A stretch of 64,000 bases of DNA, taken from positions 29,916 to 93,915 of the forward strand of contig JAKFER010000051.1 in assembly GCA_036675565.1 (NCBI GenBank), read 5' to 3'. Every line of letters begins with the position of its first letter. Positions within the stretch are counted from its first letter, which is position 1. The notes under the pieces are model-generated. The model worked only from the letters and a program-made list of their open reading frames with translations. It had not been told where the DNA came from and did no database searches. The position numbers and the translations under genes are program-made. Of the stretch, positions 43,076 through 52,817 are shown in pieces. The DNA is from JACCYQ01 sp036675565 (lineage in GTDB: Bacteria; Bacteroidota; Bacteroidia; Chitinophagales; Chitinophagaceae).

Positions 43076-43582
43076 ATGAAAAAGCAATTCTTAATCAAAC
43101 TCAGCGGATGGCTAACGCCAATGCTTATACTAAGCAGTTCCTTTGCACAGGAACTCACTTACCAGCGGTTATCACCTATTACCGTTCCTGCTACCTCGCC
43201 CATTGTAACTGTAAATGAAAAAGTAAACAAGGCTTTTGGTGAATATTTTAAAAATGTAACAGATCTGAATTGGACTGAACTGAACAAAAAATACCTCGTA
43301 GAATTTATGCAAGACGATCAGCAAAACAGGGCATTATCTGCAAAAAACGGAGATCTTATTTATCATATCAGCTATGGAAAAGAAAAAAATCTTCCATCAG
43401 ATGTAAGGACAACGATTAAGCATGAATATTTCGATTATAATATTATCCGCGCAATAAAAGTGAACCAGGAAAAAAGAAAAATATGGGTTGCTCTCCTGGA
43501 AGGTGCTGACAGTTATATTTATGTTAGAGTAGAAAATATGGAGCTGGAAGAAACGCAACGTATTCAAAAATCAAATAAATAA
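43076..43582 (+). CDS. Small secreted protein, PepSY-like fold possible, unknown function
   Basis: A 168-residue protein with a signal peptide (1-24, ending SSSFAQE). The mature part has a repeated pattern of strand and helix: VNEKVNKAFGEYFKNVTDLNWTELNKKYLVEFMQDD, then RTTIKHEYFDYNIIRAIKVNQEKRKIWVALL and a final strand. This resembles PepSY-like/BLIP-type periplasmic proteins of Bacteroidota, which often occur near two-component systems. The resemblance is by pattern only. It stands alone, between a long leader region and a bidirectional terminator. Confidence 0.65.
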   Translation: MKKQFLIKLSGWLTPMLILSSSFAQELTYQRLSPITVPATSPIVTVNEKVNKAFGEYFKNVTDLNWTELNKKYLVEFMQDDQQNRALSAKNGDLIYHISYGKEKNLPSDVRTTIKHEYFDYNIIRAIKVNQEKRKIWVALLEGADSYIYVRVENMELEETQRIQKSNK

Positions 43583-43601
43583 TAATTTAATTTTCCACCA
43601 T

Positions 43602-43639
43602 AAAAAAAATACCGCTGATTTCACAACGGTATTTTTTTT
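43602..43639. terminator. Bidirectional terminator
   Basis: The stem AAAAAAAATACCG/CGGTATTTTTTTT has a loop of 11 bases and lies between convergent genes. A-run and T-run on the two sides allow use in both directions. Confidence 0.85.
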
Positions 43640-43659
43640 ATTTATTTTGATCGATTTGT

Positions 43660-45732
43660 TTATTTCAAATCTTCAGCTTTTAAACCTGAATTAACTTTTA
43701 CTTCCGTGAAATTTACTTCCTGCTGTAACTGTCCCATATCAACCGTGATCTTTGTTGGTATTTGTACGCCATTATATGTTTTATAATCATTAAAATAAGT
43801 CTGAACCATTATTTTACCCATGGGTCCAGCTTCCTGTTCTGAAGATGATTTCACCATCAATCCGGAATTCTTATCATAAAAATTTGTAACCGTACGACCC
43901 TGCGGTGAAGTGACCGCCAGTACATAAGCTTCTTTGCCATCCACAGGTTCAATGCCTGTCAAATTAAAAGTATATCCTTTCTGATCCAGGTAAAATTTTT
44001 CAATAAAAAATGCTGACTTCTCTTTTAATTCTTCCATTTTTTTATCATCAACGGGCACATCTGCACCCTGTTGAACCATCATCGCTTTGCCATTATTCAA
44101 AACTTCTTTTTGAATAACCATTCCACCCATGCTAACGACCATTGAATAGGCTGTTGGAAAAACATTCTTTTGTTCCAGGTCAATGTTCTGTCCCATGATA
44201 GACACAGCGCCTTTTAATGAAATATCTTTTACTGCAGCAATGGCGGCAGCACCACCGGTTGCTTCAATTGCCTTTTTCAAAACTGTTTCTGGTGTAGTAC
44301 CTGATGCTACCTCTTTAACAGTTGGTGCCGGTGTTTCATTTCCATATATATCAAAATATTTCACCTCACCATACTTCTCTAATCCATTGGCAATTTCTTT
44401 GGCATTACCAACTACAACGATATACATCTGTCCGGGTAATACATATTTGTTGGCCATTTGTTGCACCGTAGCAGGTGTAACACTTGCCAGGTTTTTGAGA
44501 TAATCCTGGTAATAATTTTGCGGTAATTTATTGCGTGCAATATTCAAAGCAAAATTGGCGATCGTAGCAGGATTTTCCAATGAACGGGCAAATCCACCTG
44601 ACAGGTAATTTTTCATTCTCGAAACTTCATCACCAGAAATAGCTTCTTTCCTGATGCGATTAAACTCGCTTAAAAACTGGCCAATGGCACTGTCTGTTTT
44701 CTCGTTACGTACAGAAGCACTCGCTGTAAAACTTCCTATCAGCCTGTTAGGTGACAGTGATGAGTATGCTCCATAAGTAAACCCATGTTTTTCTCTCAGG
44801 TTGGCAAACAACCTACCAGAAAAACCACCACCCAGAATATTATTCATAACGGATGATGGAATGGCTTCGGGTGCACCCGGTTTTAATTCCACAGGTGTAA
44901 TAAAATTGATAACACTCTGCACACTGCTTGGACGGTCAACTAACGCGATCATTGTTTTGGCAGGAGGCTTTGGCGCATCATAATTTATAGATGGCACTTC
45001 GCCTTTTTTCCAGGAACCGAAATATTGTTCAGAAAGTTTTTTTGCTTCTAAGGGATCGATATCACCCACAAAAACCAGGTATGCATTATTAGGTTTCCAA
45101 TAGGTGTCAAAATATTTACGAATATCCGCTACCGTTACATTATTCAATGATTGCTGCGTAACAATTTCACCATATGGATGGTCTTTGCCGTAAGCCAGTT
45201 TTTGAACTACGTTTTGGGAAATAGCAGCAGGATCACTTTGGTTAGCTTGCAATGCAGATAATTCCTGTTTGCGTATTTTCTCCAATTCGTCTGCCGGGTA
45301 TGATGGTCTTAAAACCACATCACTCAGCAACTCCATTGTTTTGGGAAAATTTCTTGTTAGTGAACTTGCGGTGGCAGATGTTGATGAAGTGTTAATGGAA
45401 GCGCCTAAAAAATCAATGGCCTCATCCAGGGCTGCCTTATTCATTTTTGCGGTTCCCCTGCGCAACAGGCTTCCCGCCATAGAACTCATACCAGCTTTAT
45501 CGCCTTCAACAATGCCATCCAAATCAATAGCAAGTGTTGCAGAAACACGGGGTAACTTTTTATTTTGAACCACAAATACTTTTAATCCATTTGCCAATGT
45601 ATATGTTACCGGCTTACCAACATTAATGGCTGGTGCAGGAGCAGGTTGAGGAACTTTGGAACGGTCAACTTTCGTTTGTGCCTGTAACAAAACAGGCGAT
45701 ATTGCCAAAAGAAAAATCAATATTTTTTTCAT
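43660..45732 (-). CDS. M16-family peptidase-like protein lacking the HxxEH zinc site, with extra C-terminal domain
   Basis: A protein of about 690 residues, exported (MKKILIFLLAISPVLLQAQ, start at 45732; an ATG nine codons upstream at 45759 also exists). Two M16 domains cover about 40-470. Where active members have HxxEH, this one reads GMSSMAGSLLRRGT, so both His and the Glu are lost. The C-terminal M16 half keeps the REKHGFTYGAYSS substrate-binding R/Y region. An extra domain (about 480-690, TVLKKAIEATGG onward) resembles periplasmic lipoprotein-chaperone-like beta proteins. Degenerate M16 subunits typically pair with an active one, here the gene immediately upstream. Confidence 0.86.
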   Translation of the reverse strand: MKKILIFLLAISPVLLQAQTKVDRSKVPQPAPAPAINVGKPVTYTLANGLKVFVVQNKKLPRVSATLAIDLDGIVEGDKAGMSSMAGSLLRRGTAKMNKAALDEAIDFLGASINTSSTSATASSLTRNFPKTMELLSDVVLRPSYPADELEKIRKQELSALQANQSDPAAISQNVVQKLAYGKDHPYGEIVTQQSLNNVTVADIRKYFDTYWKPNNAYLVFVGDIDPLEAKKLSEQYFGSWKKGEVPSINYDAPKPPAKTMIALVDRPSSVQSVINFITPVELKPGAPEAIPSSVMNNILGGGFSGRLFANLREKHGFTYGAYSSLSPNRLIGSFTASASVRNEKTDSAIGQFLSEFNRIRKEAISGDEVSRMKNYLSGGFARSLENPATIANFALNIARNKLPQNYYQDYLKNLASVTPATVQQMANKYVLPGQMYIVVVGNAKEIANGLEKYGEVKYFDIYGNETPAPTVKEVASGTTPETVLKKAIEATGGAAAIAAVKDISLKGAVSIMGQNIDLEQKNVFPTAYSMVVSMGGMVIQKEVLNNGKAMMVQQGADVPVDDKKMEELKEKSAFFIEKFYLDQKGYTFNLTGIEPVDGKEAYVLAVTSPQGRTVTNFYDKNSGLMVKSSSEQEAGPMGKIMVQTYFNDYKTYNGVQIPTKITVDMGQLQQEVNFTEVKVNSGLKAEDLK

Positions 45733-45895
45733 GTGTTTATTTTTATTTTTTTTAGTCACATGGAATTCGCCAAATAATCTTCCCTGCTGTATGCGATAGC
45801 TTATGGCTCATTTCATGTTTAATTCTATTTATTCAATCACTAAAATGATATCCTTGTAAGTTTTGAATTGATTCATTGATAACACAGACCTCCTA

Positions 45896-47242
45896 TTAAA
45901 AAGCTTTTTGCTCCGCTTTCTTTTCAGTTTTTGGAACATAATGTAATACTACCCTGTTATCATCATTCAAATATTTTTTTGCAACATTTAAGATATCCTG
46001 GCGGGTAACTTTTTTATAGCGTTCCAATTCTGTGTTTATCAAATTGGCATTCCCAAAATACACTTCATAGTTTGCCAGGCTTTCGGCTATACCTGCAACG
46101 GTTGAATTTCCTGTTACAAAATCAGTTTCTACCTGGTTTTGAATTTTTTGAAATTCTTTTTCGCTTACCAGGTTATTCTTCACATCCATTACTACACTGT
46201 CCATCGCAGTTTGCAGTTTCTCCGGATCTACGCCCATATTAGCAACGGCAAAATTGATAAACAAACCTGCATCTTCATTAAAAAATGGCAAAGCCATTGC
46301 TTGCAGTGCCAATTGTTTTTCATCCACTAATTCCTGGTTCATGCGGGAAGAAGGGCCCCCGGATAAAATAGTAGCCAGCATATTAAATGCATAATATTCA
46401 TCACTGCCTTGTTTGGGTGCTCGGTATGCTTCTATCACCGCGGGCAACTGAATATTATCTTCAATCGTGGCTTTTACCTCACCTCCCAATGGCGGCTCTG
46501 TAACATTTGGTCTCGGAATAGGTTTTGTTCCTTTGGGAATTTCAGCAAAATAAGCTTCGACCATTTTTTTGGTTTCAGCAATATTGATATCGCCAGCAAT
46601 AGATAACACTGCGTTATTGGGAACATAAAATGTTTTATAAAAATCCATGAATTCGGACAGGGAAGCCTGGTTCAGGTGTTCAATACTGCCAATTGGCGCC
46701 CACCTGTAAGGATGCACTTTATAAGCTCTTGATAAGATCTCTGTCAGGATCGATCCGTATGGCTGGTTATCCATCCGCTGGCGCTTTTCTTCTTTTACTA
46801 CCTCACGCTGCGTATTGACACCCACATCTTCAATTTTTGCATGCATCATTCGCTCACTTTCCAGCCAAAGACCCATTTTTAACTGGTTTGATGGAAGAAC
46901 CATATGATAAAATGTACGATCCTGCGAGGTGTTGGCATTTAATGCTCCACCAGCATTGGTTACATATTTATCAAACTGTCCACGTTCAATATTTTTAGAT
47001 CCCTCAAATAAGAGGTGCTCAAAAAAGTGTGCAAACCCGGTACGGGCCGTGTCTTCATTTTTTGAACCCACATGATATAAGGCTGTAACTGCCACAACGG
47101 GAGCAGAATTATCCTGGTGCAGGATCACCTTTAATCCATTGGGCAAAGTGTATTTTTCAAATTCAATTTTACGATCCTGTGCATATAGGCTGCTTACAGC
47201 CAGTGCAGACATTGTAACGATCATCCATTTTTTCAAATACAT
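45896..47242 (-). CDS. M16-family zinc peptidase with intact HxxEH site
   Basis: An exported protein of about 448 residues (MYLKKWMIVTMSALAVSSLYAQ; start chosen at 47242 because it gives a clean signal peptide, though the frame opens at 47293). The inverted zinc motif HFFEH (72-76 from this start) in GFAHFFEHLLFEGS is complete, and the third ligand is expected in EVVKEEKRQR about 75 residues later. The C-terminal half carries the usual inactive M16 domain with GGPSSRMNQELVDEKQLAL. It lies upstream of the degenerate M16 gene (163 nt gap), as in two-subunit periplasmic M16 peptidases. It probably degrades peptides in the periplasm. Confidence 0.9.
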   Translation of the reverse strand: MYLKKWMIVTMSALAVSSLYAQDRKIEFEKYTLPNGLKVILHQDNSAPVVAVTALYHVGSKNEDTARTGFAHFFEHLLFEGSKNIERGQFDKYVTNAGGALNANTSQDRTFYHMVLPSNQLKMGLWLESERMMHAKIEDVGVNTQREVVKEEKRQRMDNQPYGSILTEILSRAYKVHPYRWAPIGSIEHLNQASLSEFMDFYKTFYVPNNAVLSIAGDINIAETKKMVEAYFAEIPKGTKPIPRPNVTEPPLGGEVKATIEDNIQLPAVIEAYRAPKQGSDEYYAFNMLATILSGGPSSRMNQELVDEKQLALQAMALPFFNEDAGLFINFAVANMGVDPEKLQTAMDSVVMDVKNNLVSEKEFQKIQNQVETDFVTGNSTVAGIAESLANYEVYFGNANLINTELERYKKVTRQDILNVAKKYLNDDNRVVLHYVPKTEKKAEQKAF

Positions 47243-47429
47243 ATAATTTTTTGTTTTGATTGTCCAGAAAACAGGCAAATGTTTGCCTAACAAGTGATAG
47301 TAAAATTATCTATTAAATAGAAACTACCGATACCTGTCATCACAATTTTAATTGGTGATTTTTAATTATACGGAATGACGGTTGAACAACCTTAACAGTT
47401 GCCTGTTATAGCTACCGGCAGATGATTCG

Positions 47430-47437
47430 TATATTTG
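47430..47437 (+). promoter_or_regulatory. -7 element (TATATTTG) for mnmA
   Basis: TATATTTGC matches TAnnTTTG and lies 38 nt before the mnmA ATG. A TTG at 47399-47401 is 28 nt upstream, farther than usual. Confidence 0.5.
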
Positions 47438-47475
47438 CAGCCTCAAAAAAGAATTAAACCCGTTTTTAATAAAAT

Positions 47476-48594
47476 ATGAGCCGGAAAGGAAAAGTTTTGG
47501 TGGCCATGAGTGGTGGAATTGATAGTACAATTACCGCTTTAATGCTTCATGATCAAGGTTATGAAGTGGTTGGGATCACTATGAAAACCTGGGATTACAG
47601 CGGCAGCGGTGGCGGTAAAAAAGAAACCGGTTGTTGTAATGTAGATAGTTTTAATGATGCCCGGATGGCGGCTGTTCAACACGGATTTCCGCATTTTATT
47701 TTAGATATCAGGGAAGAATTCGGTGATTTTGTGATTGAGAATTTTGTGGATGAATATATTGCCGGCCGCACACCAAACCCTTGTGTGCTTTGCAATACAC
47801 ATATTAAATGGCGGGCCATGTTAAAAAGGGCCGATGCCATGGATTGCGAATTTATTGCCACGGGCCATTATGCAAAAATTCACCAGCATACCAATGACCG
47901 GTATTATATCAGCAAGGCGGTTGATGAAACCAAAGACCAGAGCTATGTTTTATGGGGTTTGCAACAAGACCTTTTAAGCAGAACGCTTTTACCTTTGGGA
48001 CCCTATCGTAAAACAGAAATTCGCCAGATGGCGTTGGATTATGGTTATCCCGAACTGGCTAAAAAAAGCGAAAGCTATGAGATCTGTTTTGTTCCTGATA
48101 ATGATTACCGTGGTTTTCTGAAACGACGGGTTAGCGGGCTGGAAGAAAAAGTAGCAGGTGGAAATTTCATCAATAAGGAAGGAAAAATTCTTGGTCAGCA
48201 TAAAGGTTACCCATTTTATACCATCGGGCAAAGAAAAGGATTGGATATTACTTTTGGTAAACCGGTTTATGTAACGGCCATCGACCCAAATAATAACACC
48301 GTTGTTTTGGGAGATGAAGAAGACCTTGAAAAAAATGAAATGATGGTTGGCAAGATCAACCTGTTGAAATATGATACCATTACGTCGGGAATGGAAGCTG
48401 TGACCAAGATCCGCTATAAGGACCAGGGAACACTTTCAAATTTGTATCCTGCAAACGCACAGGTAAAAGTGCAGTTTTATGAAAATGCCAAAGGAATAGC
48501 ACCAGGACAAAGTGCTGTTTTTTATGAAGGTGATGATGTAATTGGTGGCGGCATTATTCAACGGACAGACCCAATAACTTTAAGCAATATGTAG
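47476..48594 (+). CDS. mnmA: tRNA-specific 2-thiouridylase
   Basis: A 372-residue enzyme that thiolates U34 of tRNA-Glu, -Gln and -Lys using a persulfide relay and ATP. The PP-loop is SGGIDS at 12-17 (Ile where most have Val), catalytic Cys106 in PCVLCN, second Cys204 in YEICFV, TGHYA near 129, and a C-terminal beta-barrel with YTIGQRKGL. Full length. The tRNA-Gln(TTG) encoded at 15.0 kb would be one of its substrates. It has its own promoter and terminator. Confidence 0.95.
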   Translation: MSRKGKVLVAMSGGIDSTITALMLHDQGYEVVGITMKTWDYSGSGGGKKETGCCNVDSFNDARMAAVQHGFPHFILDIREEFGDFVIENFVDEYIAGRTPNPCVLCNTHIKWRAMLKRADAMDCEFIATGHYAKIHQHTNDRYYISKAVDETKDQSYVLWGLQQDLLSRTLLPLGPYRKTEIRQMALDYGYPELAKKSESYEICFVPDNDYRGFLKRRVSGLEEKVAGGNFINKEGKILGQHKGYPFYTIGQRKGLDITFGKPVYVTAIDPNNNTVVLGDEEDLEKNEMMVGKINLLKYDTITSGMEAVTKIRYKDQGTLSNLYPANAQVKVQFYENAKGIAPGQSAVFYEGDDVIGGGIIQRTDPITLSNM

Positions 48595-48612
48595 TTATCA
48601 AAAACGTTTTAG

Positions 48613-48642
48613 AACCGGAAAATTGATTTTTCCGGTTTTTTT
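48613..48642 (+). terminator. Terminator of mnmA
   Basis: The hairpin AACCGGAAAA/TTTTTCCGGTT with a short loop, followed by T-run, starts 19 nt after the mnmA stop. Confidence 0.85.
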
Positions 48643-48677
48643 ATGCGTTTGAAAAGCGGCGCTCTATTTCATAATCC

Positions 48678-48685
48678 TATTTTTG
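48678..48685 (+). promoter_or_regulatory. -7 element (TATTTTTG) for the lipoprotein gene
   Basis: TATTTTTG lies 20 nt before the ATG at 48706. The nearest upstream TTG is 26 nt away, longer than usual. Confidence 0.5.
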
Positions 48686-48705
48686 ACCAGATTTAAAAAC
48701 ATCAT

Positions 48706-49491
48706 ATGGCTGTTTCTACCCTTTCCCGTTATTGTTTTATTCTTCTTTTGAGCATTGGCATATTATCATGCGAAAAACAAACTGAGGATTTTGAAACAGA
48801 ATCGTTATCTGAATTTGTATTAACACAACCCGGTAAATACATTACTTACCGGTTAGATTCTACCGTATTCACCAATTTTGGCCGCAACGTTGAAGTACGC
48901 CGATACCAGGTAAAACATGTGGTAGATGCCGCTATCACAGACAACCTTGGCAGGCCTTCCTACCGAGTTTACCGTTATATCACGGATAGTTTAGCCACTG
49001 AAAGCTGGAAACCCAATGGCAGCTATTTTATTACTATCCTGGATGACCAGGTTGAAGTTATTGAAGATAATATGCGTGTAATAAAAATTCACCAACCCTT
49101 CCGTGATGGAAATACCTGGAAAGGAAACCGGTATTTACCTACTGAACCTTATGATGGATATTATAATTTCAGTAATGATGATAATATGGAAGATTGGGAA
49201 TATTATTTTGATGGGCCCATAAGCAGTTTCAACACGGGTACACTGGAAATAAATGATGTATACACGATCGTTGGTGCTGATGAATCTTTTAACCTGCCGA
49301 TTACGGATCCATCTTCATACGCCGCCAAAACATTACTGGTTGAACGATATGCAAAAAACATCGGCCTGGTGTATAAAGAATATGCCATGTGGGAGCATCA
49401 GCCAAATCCTACAGGCAACCCGCCAAACGTGAACTACGATCCTTACAAAACAGGCTTTGAAATTAAAATGTGGATGGTTGATCATAATTAA
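48706..49491 (+). CDS. Bacteroidota lipoprotein of unknown function
   Basis: A 261-residue lipoprotein with acyl-acceptor Cys22 (IGILSCEKQ). The rest is a predicted beta-rich domain without known motifs: LTQPGKYITYRLDSTVF, RRYQVKHVVDAAITDNLGRPSYRVYRY, VIKIHQPFRDGNTWKGN and a C-terminal YKEYAMWEHQPN. I recognise no named family with confidence. It is followed by the T9SS-exported subtilase gene after 46 nt, so the two may be co-transcribed. Confidence 0.75.
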   Translation: MAVSTLSRYCFILLLSIGILSCEKQTEDFETESLSEFVLTQPGKYITYRLDSTVFTNFGRNVEVRRYQVKHVVDAAITDNLGRPSYRVYRYITDSLATESWKPNGSYFITILDDQVEVIEDNMRVIKIHQPFRDGNTWKGNRYLPTEPYDGYYNFSNDDNMEDWEYYFDGPISSFNTGTLEINDVYTIVGADESFNLPITDPSSYAAKTLLVERYAKNIGLVYKEYAMWEHQPNPTGNPPNVNYDPYKTGFEIKMWMVDHN

Positions 49492-49537
49492 AATTGATCC
49501 ATCCCTAATAACAACCACCGGCAAATAATAGTGCAGC

Positions 49538-51529
49538 ATGAAAAAAATAATGCTTTGGATTTTTTTGGCTTTGTTTTTCACACAGGCAAATAGCCAGCTT
49601 AGCCGGTATATTGTAAAGTTCACAGACAAAGGAGGCAGTACTTTTCAACTGTCCAATCCCGCAGCATTTCTGTCTGCCAAAGCGATTGAAAGAAGAACCC
49701 GTTACGGCATAACATTAGATAGTACCGATCTGCCCGTTTCTCAAAAATATATTGACAGCCTGAAAAATGTGCCGAATGTAACGGTTATGAACATATCCAA
49801 ATGGATGAACCAGGTGAGCATTCAAACAAATGACCCGGCAGCCATTCAAAAAATTAATTCATTTCCATTTGTATTAACTACTTCCCCCATTGCGTCGATT
49901 ACAGCACCTTCTAATCCCGATCAATTTGCAAAAAAAACGGAACATGTTGTAACACCTCTTCCTGGTCAGTCATTACTAAGAACAACAAACATCGCCGATA
50001 ATTTTTATGATTATGGTGAACGATCATTGAATGAGATGAAAATGCATAATGGAGAATTTCTGCACAACATTGGTTTGCGCGGACAAGGCATGACCATTTC
50101 TATGCTGGATGCAGGTTTTTATAATTACAATACGCTTGATGCAATGGATAGCATTGTTGCTAATGGTCAAATTATAAGCACCTGGGATTTTGTAAACAAT
50201 GAAGCCAATGTTGCCAATGATAATGCACATGGCATGCAATGTTTATCAACCATTGCGGCAAACCTTCCGGGTCGTTTTGTTGGGAAAGCACCAAAAGCAA
50301 ATTTTTATTTATTTGTTACGGAAGATGTTCGTTCAGAATATCCCATTGAAGAACATAACTGGGTTTGTGGTGCGGAGAGATCAGACAGTGCAGGCGCCGA
50401 TATTATTTCATCTTCATTAGGGTATTATGGATTTGATGATCCTTCGCTGAATTATACTTACCAGGATATGGATGGCAATACAACAATTGCTGCCCGAGGA
50501 GCTGACCTGGCAGCTAAAAAAGGAATATTGGTTTTTAATGCAGCAGGTAATGAAGGAAGTGGTGCATGGAAATATATTATGACGCCAGCTGATGGAGATA
50601 GCGTAGTTGCGGTTGGCTCAGTGAATACTTCCCGTGTGCCGGCAAATTCATCCAGTTATGGCCCTTCTGCAGATGGAAGGATTAAACCAGATGTAGCCTC
50701 TGTTGGCGTATCAGCAGTTATACAGGCAACCAATAATACTATTGCCACCGGTAATGGTACTTCTTTCGCATGTCCCAATATGGCCGGTCTCTCAGCTTGT
50801 TTATGGCAGGCCTTTCCTGAATTCAATAATATAAAGATCATTGAAACCTTAAGAGAAGCGGGTGATAAATTTAATAGCCCCGATGACCGGACAGGTTATG
50901 GCATACCGGATATGAAAAAAGCTTTTTCCAGTTTACTTAATCAATATGCAACCGTGACTGGCAAGATAGAAGATTGTCGTACAACATTGTCCTGGAGCAG
51001 CAAGGATATGCATGCCATGAAATATATAATTGAAAGAAAGATCCCCGGAAGCACTGAGTATGTTACACTTGCAGAAGTAAAAGGCAAGGGAGAAACTTTG
51101 CAGGCAAATGCTTATGAATATGTCGATTCGCTTTCTGGTGTTTCAGCCGGAACGGTTCAATACAGGATAAAACAAGTGATCGATACCGTTAGTATTACAG
51201 AAGTTTATTTAGATTCACTTACATTAACAAAAAGTAATTCGTGTAATGCAGTCATTCCTAATGAATCAAAAACCTTGCATATTTATCCAAACCCGGTACG
51301 TACCGAAATGTTGAATATTGCCGTTAATACTTCCAATGAAATTGCAGCAATGAAAATACAGGTTGTGAATATGCAGGGAAGTATTATCATTCAACAAAGC
51401 AAAACCAAACCTGCTGGGAGATCATTATTTACTATACCGGTTTCCACATTACCCGCGGGAAAATATCAATTGGTTGTTTGGGATGGAAATAAAAAACTGG
51501 AAACTGTTGGATTCGTAAAATTAAATTAA
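49538..51529 (+). CDS. Subtilisin-family (S8) serine peptidase with T9SS type A sorting domain
   Basis: A 663-residue secreted peptidase. The signal peptide is 1-19, with a propeptide-like region to about 150. The catalytic triad is Asp191 in SMLDAGF, His231 in NAHGMQC and Ser409 in GTSFACPNMAG, with AAGNEGSG supplying the oxyanion Asn. The C-terminal end (about 583-663) starts HIYPNPV and ends KLETVGFVKLN, the typical T9SS type A sorting domain with conserved NP and G-Y-L-type motifs. It is therefore probable cargo for the PorV/PorU machinery. It converges on the methyltransferase gene with a 4-nt gap. Confidence 0.9.
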   Translation: MKKIMLWIFLALFFTQANSQLSRYIVKFTDKGGSTFQLSNPAAFLSAKAIERRTRYGITLDSTDLPVSQKYIDSLKNVPNVTVMNISKWMNQVSIQTNDPAAIQKINSFPFVLTTSPIASITAPSNPDQFAKKTEHVVTPLPGQSLLRTTNIADNFYDYGERSLNEMKMHNGEFLHNIGLRGQGMTISMLDAGFYNYNTLDAMDSIVANGQIISTWDFVNNEANVANDNAHGMQCLSTIAANLPGRFVGKAPKANFYLFVTEDVRSEYPIEEHNWVCGAERSDSAGADIISSSLGYYGFDDPSLNYTYQDMDGNTTIAARGADLAAKKGILVFNAAGNEGSGAWKYIMTPADGDSVVAVGSVNTSRVPANSSSYGPSADGRIKPDVASVGVSAVIQATNNTIATGNGTSFACPNMAGLSACLWQAFPEFNNIKIIETLREAGDKFNSPDDRTGYGIPDMKKAFSSLLNQYATVTGKIEDCRTTLSWSSKDMHAMKYIIERKIPGSTEYVTLAEVKGKGETLQANAYEYVDSLSGVSAGTVQYRIKQVIDTVSITEVYLDSLTLTKSNSCNAVIPNESKTLHIYPNPVRTEMLNIAVNTSNEIAAMKIQVVNMQGSIIIQQSKTKPAGRSLFTIPVSTLPAGKYQLVVWDGNKKLETVGFVKLN

Positions 51530-51533
51530 CGGA

Positions 51534-52700
51534 TCATTGTTTTTGTAACAGGGTAGCAAACAGAGTATCTGCTTTTTGATCATAGCCTTTTAATAATTCC
51601 ATATTAACCAATTTCAATCCACCATCAATTTGCAATTTTTTGATCACCTCTTCATTTTCTTTTTTAAAAACAGAGCAGGTGATGTATAAAAAATAACCTC
51701 CGGGTTTTATATGTTTTGATGCTTCACCTGATATTTTTTGTTGCAGATTTGCATAATAATCGATCTTCTGATCATCAAAAAAATATAATTGCTCCGGCGT
51801 ACGGCCCCAGGTTCCCGAACCGGTACAAGGCGCATCACAGATCACCAGGTCATATTTTGTTGCAGGCAGCCTGCTTTCGCCTGTAGTCAGATCCGCTATT
51901 ATAGAACGATATCCTGTAATACCTGCCTGCTGAAATCTTTTTGCCAGGTTGTTTAATATAAAATTTCGAATGTCCGACACCGTAAGTTTAGCTGCGGGAA
52001 ACAAATCATGAAACAAAATCGATTTGCCTCCACTCGCCGCGCAACAGTCCCATATTTTTAGGGGTTGTTCGTTTATTGTTAATGGAACCATTTCCCCAAC
52101 TCTTTGCGAATTGAGATCCTGCACAACGGCTTCTTTATCCAATTCAATTACATCATCCAACTTTGATGAATTATCCAGGGATAAGCAACGTTCATTGACG
52201 TGGTTAAAAGTAATATTTGCAGCTGCCAGTTTCTTTTCAACCATGCCTTCAAAACCTGGCCTGATCCTTAAATAAAGATCAGGCTGCCGAAGATGAGACA
52301 TAGCAAAAGATGTATAATCAATACCTGTTGATAATTGATCTTTCCAGGGAAAAATATCTTCTGCATGCAAAGGAAATTTTATTTTGTTCAATTTTTCTTC
52401 CAGGGATAAATGAACAGAATCATTCAATTCAGGGGCGACCTCCGAGAGTATTTTGTTCGGATGTTTACTGCATAAAAACAAAGCAGTTATAATTCTGTCC
52501 GCAGGCTGTATACTTTTACCGGCTTTGCCTAACCGAAAATAACAATAACATAGATGTGCGATTTGCTTACGGTCCGTAGATCCATGTTTTTTATGCTGCT
52601 TAAAAAAATCTTTCAAAAACAACGAAAAGGGTCGATCACCACTATAACCCGACAAAACCACTTTCGCTGTATTGATATATGAATAAAACCTGCTCATCAC
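51534..52700 (-). CDS. RsmB/NOP2-family SAM-dependent RNA cytosine-5 methyltransferase
   Basis: A 388-residue protein. An N-terminal helical NusB-like or RsmB-like region covers 1-135. A PUA-less linker leads to a Fmu/Sun Rossmann domain with CCAASGGKS (SAM site, about 222), DAPCTGSGTWGRTPE (motif IV with catalytic-release Cys, about 287) and YITCSVF (motif VI with catalytic Cys, about 337). It probably makes m5C in 16S rRNA (as RsmB does at C967) or in tRNA; the target is inferred from family. The start at 52700 is the double-Met start. Confidence 0.86.
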   Translation of the reverse strand: MMSRFYSYINTAKVVLSGYSGDRPFSLFLKDFFKQHKKHGSTDRKQIAHLCYCYFRLGKAGKSIQPADRIITALFLCSKHPNKILSEVAPELNDSVHLSLEEKLNKIKFPLHAEDIFPWKDQLSTGIDYTSFAMSHLRQPDLYLRIRPGFEGMVEKKLAAANITFNHVNERCLSLDNSSKLDDVIELDKEAVVQDLNSQRVGEMVPLTINEQPLKIWDCCAASGGKSILFHDLFPAAKLTVSDIRNFILNNLAKRFQQAGITGYRSIIADLTTGESRLPATKYDLVICDAPCTGSGTWGRTPEQLYFFDDQKIDYYANLQQKISGEASKHIKPGGYFLYITCSVFKKENEEVIKKLQIDGGLKLVNMELLKGYDQKADTLFATLLQKQ

Positions 52701-52763
52701 ACAAACTTAAATGGAAATAGATTAAAGACTAACCTGATTATTTGTCAAAGGGTGCAAATAAAC

Positions 52764-52794
52764 AAAAAGCGGCCGATTTACCTGGCCGCTTTTT
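52764..52794 (-). terminator. Terminator of odhB
   Basis: The perfect 11-bp stem AAAAAGCGGCC/GGCCGCTTTTT lies 24 nt after the odhB stop. The symmetry allows either direction, but only the minus-strand gene ends here. Confidence 0.88.
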
Positions 52795-52817
52795 GATACT
52801 AAGATTTAAGTAGTTGA

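Noticed and set aside
47330..47370. Hairpin ATCAC...GGTGAT followed by T-rich sequence as a terminator
   Set aside because: It follows no gene in that orientation, and the stem is AT-rich with a bulge.
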